Assembly (NCBI RefSeq): GCF_001446935.1
Contig: NZ_LKKK01000002.1
Location: 868,001 to 932,000 of the forward strand
DNA: 64,000 nt
Source of the DNA: Pseudomonas sp. TTU2014-080ASC
Lineage (GTDB): Bacteria > Pseudomonadota > Gammaproteobacteria > Pseudomonadales > Pseudomonadaceae
Reading direction: 5' to 3'
Part shown: positions 59,610-64,000 of the stretch, one piece after another
Layout: each line of letters opens with the position of its first letter
How positions within the stretch are numbered: position 1 is the first letter of the stretch
Made by a program: the position numbers and the translations under genes
The notes under the pieces: model-generated
What the model saw: the letters and a program-made list of their open reading frames with translations, nothing else
What the model was told of the DNA's origin: nothing
Databases searched by the model: none

Positions 59610-60836
59610 TCAGGCCAGGCGCAGATGGGCTTGGGGGGCGCAACGCAGGTCGAGTTCTGATCGATTACGGCCGTTTTCTTTGGCGCTGTAGAGCGCTTTG
59701 TCGGTACGGATGTAGAGCTCGGCTGCGGATTCGCCGGGGTCGCTGATGGCTGCCCCGATGCTGAAGGTCAGATATGGGCTAATCGGGCTGTTGGCATGCT
59801 GGATAGCTTGGAGCTTGAGGCGCTCGTGCAAGCGGGCGAGAAGGTTACGCAGGGATTTCTCGTCGCTGTCGTAGTGCAGCAGAGCAAACTCTTCACCGCC
59901 CAAGCGGGCGCACAGGTCCATGGCCCGTTTGCTTTCCTGTTGGAGAATTTCTGCCACCTGAATCAAGGCCTTGTCTCCCACCGGGTGGCCGTAATGGTCG
60001 TTGTACCGTTTAAAGTGATCGATATCGATCAGCACCAGTGCGGTGCGTATGCCTTCACGCTGGCCTAGCCCTAGGCAGCGGTTGATTTGTTCATTGAACA
60101 GGCGTCGGTTGGCCAGATTGGTCAGCGGGTCATGTTCAGCCTGCCAGCGCATGATGTTTTGCAGGAGAAAGGCTTTACGCTGAGCGTGATCACGCAGGTA
60201 ACCGCCCAATGCACTGATAAAGATTGCCATCGGGATCATGTGCACCATGCGCATGTAGTCTGCGCGTTGTGGATCTTGCAGCAACAGATCGCCGATAACC
60301 CAGGAGCCTGCGTACAGGGTCAGGGCCGTCATCAGGCTTTGCATCCATGTCAGCCCCCAAGGCAGGAAGGCTATGACCACGGTCAACAGGTGGGCGCTGT
60401 CCAGCTGCGGAGCATCCTCGCGTTTGGACAGGCAGATGATCGCTGCGCCGGCCAGGCCGTTAATCAATTGCATGGCGGTGAGCAGGCCAGGGCGGTAAGG
60501 GCACAGGCGAGGAATGAACAGTATCAGCATCACCAGGGACATTACGGTGATGCACAGTGCGCGCAGTGCCAGGGTGTTCAGGGCATGCTCGCTGAGCTGT
60601 TCAGGGTGGTCGAGCAGATCAAAACGCAGGATGTCCAGGCCGGACAGGCCGATCCACAACATCAAAAAGATGCCGATCAGCAGTTTGTGTTGAGTGATCA
60701 GGCCGGCGAGGAGTTGGTGACGGTATTGGTCCTCAAGCTGAGGATCAAATTTGAGACGGCTGAATCCCTTAGCAAGTTGCTGCGAGTATGGGCAGTCGGG
60801 GTTGTTGTTCTTGTACAAAGCGCTACCCTGCAGCAT
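59610..60836 (-). CDS. Membrane-bound diguanylate cyclase (GGDEF)
   Basis: This 408-residue protein has an N-terminal membrane region with about six helices between residues 48 and 215 and a C-terminal GGDEF domain (about 235-395). The active-site motif is GGEEF at 313-317, an active variant of GGDEF. A product-inhibition site R304-A-M-D307 sits exactly five residues before it. So it should make cyclic di-GMP with feedback inhibition. No extracellular sensor of known family is evident, and the signal is unknown. Its upstream region holds a palindrome. Confidence 0.92.
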   Translation of the reverse strand: MLQGSALYKNNNPDCPYSQQLAKGFSRLKFDPQLEDQYRHQLLAGLITQHKLLIGIFLMLWIGLSGLDILRFDLLDHPEQLSEHALNTLALRALCITVMSLVMLILFIPRLCPYRPGLLTAMQLINGLAGAAIICLSKREDAPQLDSAHLLTVVIAFLPWGLTWMQSLMTALTLYAGSWVIGDLLLQDPQRADYMRMVHMIPMAIFISALGGYLRDHAQRKAFLLQNIMRWQAEHDPLTNLANRRLFNEQINRCLGLGQREGIRTALVLIDIDHFKRYNDHYGHPVGDKALIQVAEILQQESKRAMDLCARLGGEEFALLHYDSDEKSLRNLLARLHERLKLQAIQHANSPISPYLTFSIGAAISDPGESAAELYIRTDKALYSAKENGRNRSELDLRCAPQAHLRLA

Positions 60837-60886
60837 GGGCTTGGTACCAGGGTGTGACCGTAAGTGGGTCGAAGTATAACAACCCG

Positions 60887-60915
60887 TCAGTGATGGATGG
60901 CATCACTGATATCAG
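60887..60915. promoter_or_regulatory. Palindromes between diguanylate cyclase and YgjP-like genes
   Basis: TCAGTGATG (60887-60895) and CATCACTGA (60901-60909) form a perfect 9-bp inverted repeat with a 5-base loop, followed directly by the palindrome CTGATATCAG (60906-60915). They lie in a divergent gap of 157 bases and could be an operator. A TATACT at 60873-60878 (minus) may be the cyclase -10, but no good -35 is seen. Confidence 0.4.
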
Positions 60916-60993
60916 GGATAAGTTGTAAGTTTTAAAGCCCGTGCCAGAGCTGTTCTGAGGTGATTGGCCGGGTCGTATTGAACAGGAAATGCT

Positions 60994-61518
60994 GTGAAAT
61001 ATTTACAAGGCTACCCGCTCAACCTGCAGCAACAGGTACGCGGTTTGATCGAGCAAGAGCGATTAGGTGAATACCTGGCCCGGCGTTATGCCAGTACGCA
61101 CCAGATTAAGAGTGATAAGGCGCTGTATGCCTATGTCACAGACCTTAAACAAGCGTATCTGCGCAGCGCACCCGCGATTGATAAGGTGCTGTATGACAAT
61201 CGTTTGGACCTGACTCACCGCGCGTTGGGGTTGCACACCGCTGTTTCGAGGGTGCAGGGCGGTAAGCTCAAGGCGAAGAAGGAAATCCGCGTGGCCGCAC
61301 TGTTCAAGGATGCGGCGCCAGAGTTTCTGCAGATGATCGTGGTGCACGAGTTGGCACACCTGAAAGAGTCAGACCACAACAAAGCCTTCTACAAGCTATG
61401 TGAGCACATGCTGCCGGGCTATCACCAGCTTGAGTTCGACTTGCGCGTCTACCTGACTTGGCGCGAGCTGCCCGGCATGGCCGAGGTCAGTCTGAGCGAG
61501 ATTGCCGCCTCGCGCTGA
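60994..61518 (+). CDS. YgjP-like metal-dependent hydrolase
   Basis: This 174-residue protein ends with the zincin motif VVHELAHLKESDHNKAFYKLCEHMLPGY, in which H-E-x-x-H plus the downstream His of HNKAF form a metal site, as in YgjP/DUF45 (SprT-like) metalloproteins. The N-terminal half is helical and unassigned. Family members may act as proteases, but substrate data are lacking. It is divergent from the diguanylate cyclase gene and convergent with the DUF2789 gene. Confidence 0.88.
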   Translation: MKYLQGYPLNLQQQVRGLIEQERLGEYLARRYASTHQIKSDKALYAYVTDLKQAYLRSAPAIDKVLYDNRLDLTHRALGLHTAVSRVQGGKLKAKKEIRVAALFKDAAPEFLQMIVVHELAHLKESDHNKAFYKLCEHMLPGYHQLEFDLRVYLTWRELPGMAEVSLSEIAASR

Positions 61519-61540
61519 GTGTTGCAAGGCGGCGGGTGAA

Positions 61541-61774
61541 TCAGGCGCGCAGGCGCAGGTTGAGCTTGTCCACGGCTTGCGACCAGACACCGTCTTCGAG
61601 GATTTTTTCGCGTAGCAGTGTGGCCTGAGCCGGGTCCCAGAAGGGCGCGTCGGCGAGTTGGCAGTCTTCGGCTAACGGTGAGTGCTGTTTGACGAACAGA
61701 TCAATGCTGGCTGGATCAGACTTGAGTCCCAGCTGCTCAAAAAGGTCTTCTAAGGTCGGGGATTGTACGGTCAT
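61541..61774 (-). CDS. DUF2789 family protein
   Basis: This 77-residue protein begins TVQSPTLEDLFEQLGLKSDPASIDLFVKQH and ends with WSQAVDKLNLRLRA; the whole chain matches the DUF2789 pattern of Pseudomonas and relatives. It has mostly helical propensity and is cytoplasmic, with no known function. The ATG is preceded by AGGAGGACACC, a strong ribosome site. It is 30 bases after the GreA/GreB-like gene and could be its operon partner. Confidence 0.88.
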   Translation of the reverse strand: MTVQSPTLEDLFEQLGLKSDPASIDLFVKQHSPLAEDCQLADAPFWDPAQATLLREKILEDGVWSQAVDKLNLRLRA

Positions 61775-61804
61775 GGTGTCCTCCTGACGGGGTTGTGCCT
61801 AGCT

Positions 61805-62287
61805 TCACTCGACCGACAGAACCTCGAATTCCTGCACGCCACTGGCTAACCTGAGGTCCACTTCGTCACCTGGCGCTTTACCCAGCAGTGCCTTGCCTAA
61901 CGGTGCCTGGGGCCCGATGACTTGGATGCTCGCGCCATCGTGTTGCAAAGACATGGACGCGCCGCCGGGGCCGAGAAATAGCCAGCGGCGCCGGTCCTGA
62001 GTATCGGTCAGCTGTATCAGGTTGCCAAGCTGAATGCCGATTTCTTCCGAGTAGGGGCGTAATTGCAGCTGCTTCCACTGTTTCAGTGCCGTGCGGATTT
62101 CTTCATAGCGCCTGGCTTGGCCGGTGGCCAGATAGGCCGCTTCAAGGCCGAGAGTGTCGTACTTGTTCTCGGCGATGTTCTCTTCGTGGGTGGCCGCTTC
62201 ATGTGCCGACAGGGCAGCCTTGTGCGCGTGGTCAAGGTCGTCTTGCAGTTGTGTGATCACGCTGTTGAGCAGGTCTGCTTTGTTCAT
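61805..62287 (-). CDS. GreA/GreB family elongation factor-like protein
   Basis: This 160-residue protein has an N-terminal helical coiled-coil part (about 1-75) and a C-terminal FKBP-like GreA/GreB domain (about 80-160), with PLGKALLGKAPGDEVDLRL as the family-type motif. The N-terminal hairpin tip carries Glu/Asp (ENKYDTLGLEAAYLA), but the acidic pair of true GreA is not plainly conserved. It is probably a Gre paralogue that binds RNA polymerase, not the main GreA. Confidence 0.85.
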   Translation of the reverse strand: MNKADLLNSVITQLQDDLDHAHKAALSAHEAATHEENIAENKYDTLGLEAAYLATGQARRYEEIRTALKQWKQLQLRPYSEEIGIQLGNLIQLTDTQDRRRWLFLGPGGASMSLQHDGASIQVIGPQAPLGKALLGKAPGDEVDLRLASGVQEFEVLSVE

Positions 62288-62305
62288 GGTGTGTGGCTGG
62301 CTGCC

Positions 62306-64000
62306 TTAGGTGCTGGTTGCATCGTCATGGGCTTTGAGCAAATGAGCGGCAAGCGTACGCAATGGGGCTAGCTGACGGCAAATCAACGCCAGTTGGGTTT
62401 GCAGCAGGCGCTGACTGTCGTCGGCTTCATCTGCGATTTGCTCAAGCTGATTGGCCAATTGTTGTTCTTCGTCACTATGCACCGCAATGGCGTGACCGTC
62501 GAACAGGCCCCCAGCAATTTCATCGAGGCTGTCAGCAATTCGGCTGGCGCTGGCCAGCAGGTCTTGATGAGCTTCGCTCAGGTTGGTTTCACCGCGATGC
62601 GCGCCTAAGCCAGACAGATAGCTGAGCAGCGTGTGCGACACCAGTAGAAAACGGAAGCCGAGATCAGCGTCTTTACGGAAGTGGCCCGGCTCTTTGAGCA
62701 TGTTGCCCAGGGTGGTGGATAAGGTGGCATCGGCGTTGTGAGCATTGCGCCGGGCCACACGGTAGATCAGGTCGTCACGCTTGCCGTAGGTGTACTGCTC
62801 AATGATCTGGTTCAGATAACGGCTGTTGCAGCTCAGGGTATTGGCCAGCAGTTGGTTCAGGCGGCGGCCCTGCCAGTCCGGAAGGATGACCATGACGGCT
62901 ATAACGGCGATCAGGCTGCCGATCAGGGTGTCGACCAGACGCGGTATCAGAACGTCATAGCCTGCACCTGTCTGGTTGAAGCAGAACAGAACCAGCAGGG
63001 TGATCGAGGCTGTTGCCAGTGTGTAGCGGGTGCCGCGCAGAGCAAAGAAACCCACTCCGGCCAATACGGCAAAGGCGGCCTGTATAAGGGTGTTGGGCAC
63101 CAGATCAAACATCGCCCAGCCCAGAATCAGACCCAGAACGGTACCGCCCACGCGTTGGAACAGTTTGAGGCGGGTAGCACCATAGTTGGGCTGGCAGACA
63201 AACAGTGTGGTCAGCAGAATCCAGTAGCCCTGGCTCTGATCAATGAACTGCACCACGCCATAGCCGACGGCCAGAGCAATCGACAGACGTAGAGCATGGC
63301 GGAATATCAGTGAAGTCGGCGTCAGCTGTGAGCGCAATTGCCTGATGACCTCTTTGGCCGATTGCGGTTCACGGTCGTAGAGGCTGCTGTCCTGTTCCTC
63401 TGCCAGCGCATCAGGGTTGCTGGCGTTACTTAGCAGCATGTTGACCTTGTGCATGTTGCTGGCCAGAGCACTGAGCGAGCGCAGCAAGTGGCGCCAAGCG
63501 GGGTTGCTCTGCCGACGTAAGTGCTCGCAGGCGTCATTCAGATCATTGAGTGCCTGATGGCTCAACTCCTGATGGGCGAAAGGCTGGTGGGTTTCGATGG
63601 CTTGGGCGAGACGCTGACAGTCGTCACCGTGCAGGTTAAGCAGTCGCTGGCAGCGAAACAGCACATCACTGTGATAGAACGCCTCGGCCAGCTCGTTGTA
63701 AGGGTAGTGGGACGAACTGGCGCGTTCGTGAATGTCCTGAGCCAGGAAGTAGAGTTTCAGATAGCGGCTTACGGCCGGATTGGCGCGTGAATTACCGACG
63801 CGATGCAGGATTACGTCTTTGGCGTTGTTCAGCGCCGCAACCACGCGACCGTTCTGTTGGGCCAGGGCCAGCCGGCGCTCCTCGATATTGAGTCCGCGCA
63901 CAGGCTCGAACAGCGCAGCTTTGAGTTTCAGATATCGGCCCAATTCACGAAACAGCCGGGCCAGACTCTGTTGCACCGGCTGATTGCTGAACAGCCAGTT
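62306..64000 (-). CDS. FUSC/YccS-type integral membrane protein, 5' end beyond window
   Basis: At least 564 residues are encoded, and the frame is open through position 64000, so the true start lies outside. The central part has a six-helix FUSC-type membrane block (LRLSIALAVGYGVVQFIDQSQGYWILLTTLFVCQPNYGATRLKLFQRVGGTVLG, then GWAMFDLVP, ALRGTRYTLATASITLLVL). The family signature VCQPNYGATRLKLFQR and RVGGTVLG matches YccS/YhfK. These relate to aromatic-acid or efflux-type permeases; substrate is unknown. It ends 18 bases before the GreA/GreB-like gene on the same strand. Confidence 0.9.
   Translation of the reverse strand, partial: NWLFSNQPVQQSLARLFRELGRYLKLKAALFEPVRGLNIEERRLALAQQNGRVVAALNNAKDVILHRVGNSRANPAVSRYLKLYFLAQDIHERASSSHYPYNELAEAFYHSDVLFRCQRLLNLHGDDCQRLAQAIETHQPFAHQELSHQALNDLNDACEHLRRQSNPAWRHLLRSLSALASNMHKVNMLLSNASNPDALAEEQDSSLYDREPQSAKEVIRQLRSQLTPTSLIFRHALRLSIALAVGYGVVQFIDQSQGYWILLTTLFVCQPNYGATRLKLFQRVGGTVLGLILGWAMFDLVPNTLIQAAFAVLAGVGFFALRGTRYTLATASITLLVLFCFNQTGAGYDVLIPRLVDTLIGSLIAVIAVMVILPDWQGRRLNQLLANTLSCNSRYLNQIIEQYTYGKRDDLIYRVARRNAHNADATLSTTLGNMLKEPGHFRKDADLGFRFLLVSHTLLSYLSGLGAHRGETNLSEAHQDLLASASRIADSLDEIAGGLFDGHAIAVHSDEEQQLANQLEQIADEADDSQRLLQTQLALICRQLAPLRTLAAHLLKAHDDATST

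Overview
The window reads as a chromosomal segment of a Pseudomonas-type gammaproteobacterium. It carries the full Pil-Chp twitching chemosensory cluster, the pseudomonad pyrR-pyrB-pyrC' arrangement with a catalytically dead dihydroorotase-like subunit, tonB3 beside gshB, and a metX-metW pair. From memory of P. aeruginosa PAO1, the gene order follows the PA0381-PA0432 region joined to the PA0546-PA0555 region. I see no phage, no intact insertion sequence, no tRNA or rRNA and no CRISPR array.

Layout. 1-3.5 kb: thiG tail, trmB, a DUF1329 exported protein and a zinc alcohol dehydrogenase. 3.5-4.0 kb: a non-coding block rich in inverted repeats that resembles dispersed pseudomonad repeats. 4.0-13.1 kb, minus strand: DUF3392, hemW-rdgB-DUF4426-metW-metX, a dynamin-like GTPase, then yggS-proC-yggT-yggU. 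13.1-15.9 kb, plus: pilT, pilU and a TM2 protein. 15.9-21.8 kb, minus: gshB-tonB3-yqgE-ruvX-pyrR-pyrB-pyrC'. 22.0-35.3 kb, plus: pilGHIJK-chpABC, dominated by a 2415-residue ChpA. 35.3-37.5 kb, minus: rsmE and bioA. 37.8-39.0 kb, plus: cytochrome b561 and a YceI protein. 39-45.1 kb, minus: a RhlE-type RNA helicase, ppnN, metF and ahcY, the last behind an SAH riboswitch. 45.4-47.3 kb: a MAPEG protein, a decayed chemoreceptor and a cytochrome c' lipoprotein. 47.4-52.3 kb, minus: ligB, metK, an ArsR-methyltransferase regulator and a LysR regulator. 52.4-59.5 kb, plus: a TDT/SLAC1 transporter, then tktA-epd-pgk-lipoprotein-fba. 59.6-64 kb: a diguanylate cyclase, a YgjP metalloprotein, DUF2789, a GreA/GreB-like factor and a truncated YccS-type membrane protein.

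Two themes stand out. One is twitching motility: the retraction ATPases PilT and PilU, the Pil-Chp pathway, and TonB3 (reported to be needed for twitching in P. aeruginosa). The other is the methionine/SAM cycle: metX, metW, metF, ahcY and metK all lie here. It has two separate candidate SAH-responsive controls: an SAH riboswitch on ahcY, and a perfect 15-bp inverted repeat in front of the arsR-metK operon.

The most promising undescribed signal is in the leader of the RhlE-type helicase gene. One segment there can pair either with an upstream copy of a 9-base repeat or with a second copy that covers the ribosome binding site and start codon, as in a two-state RNA switch.
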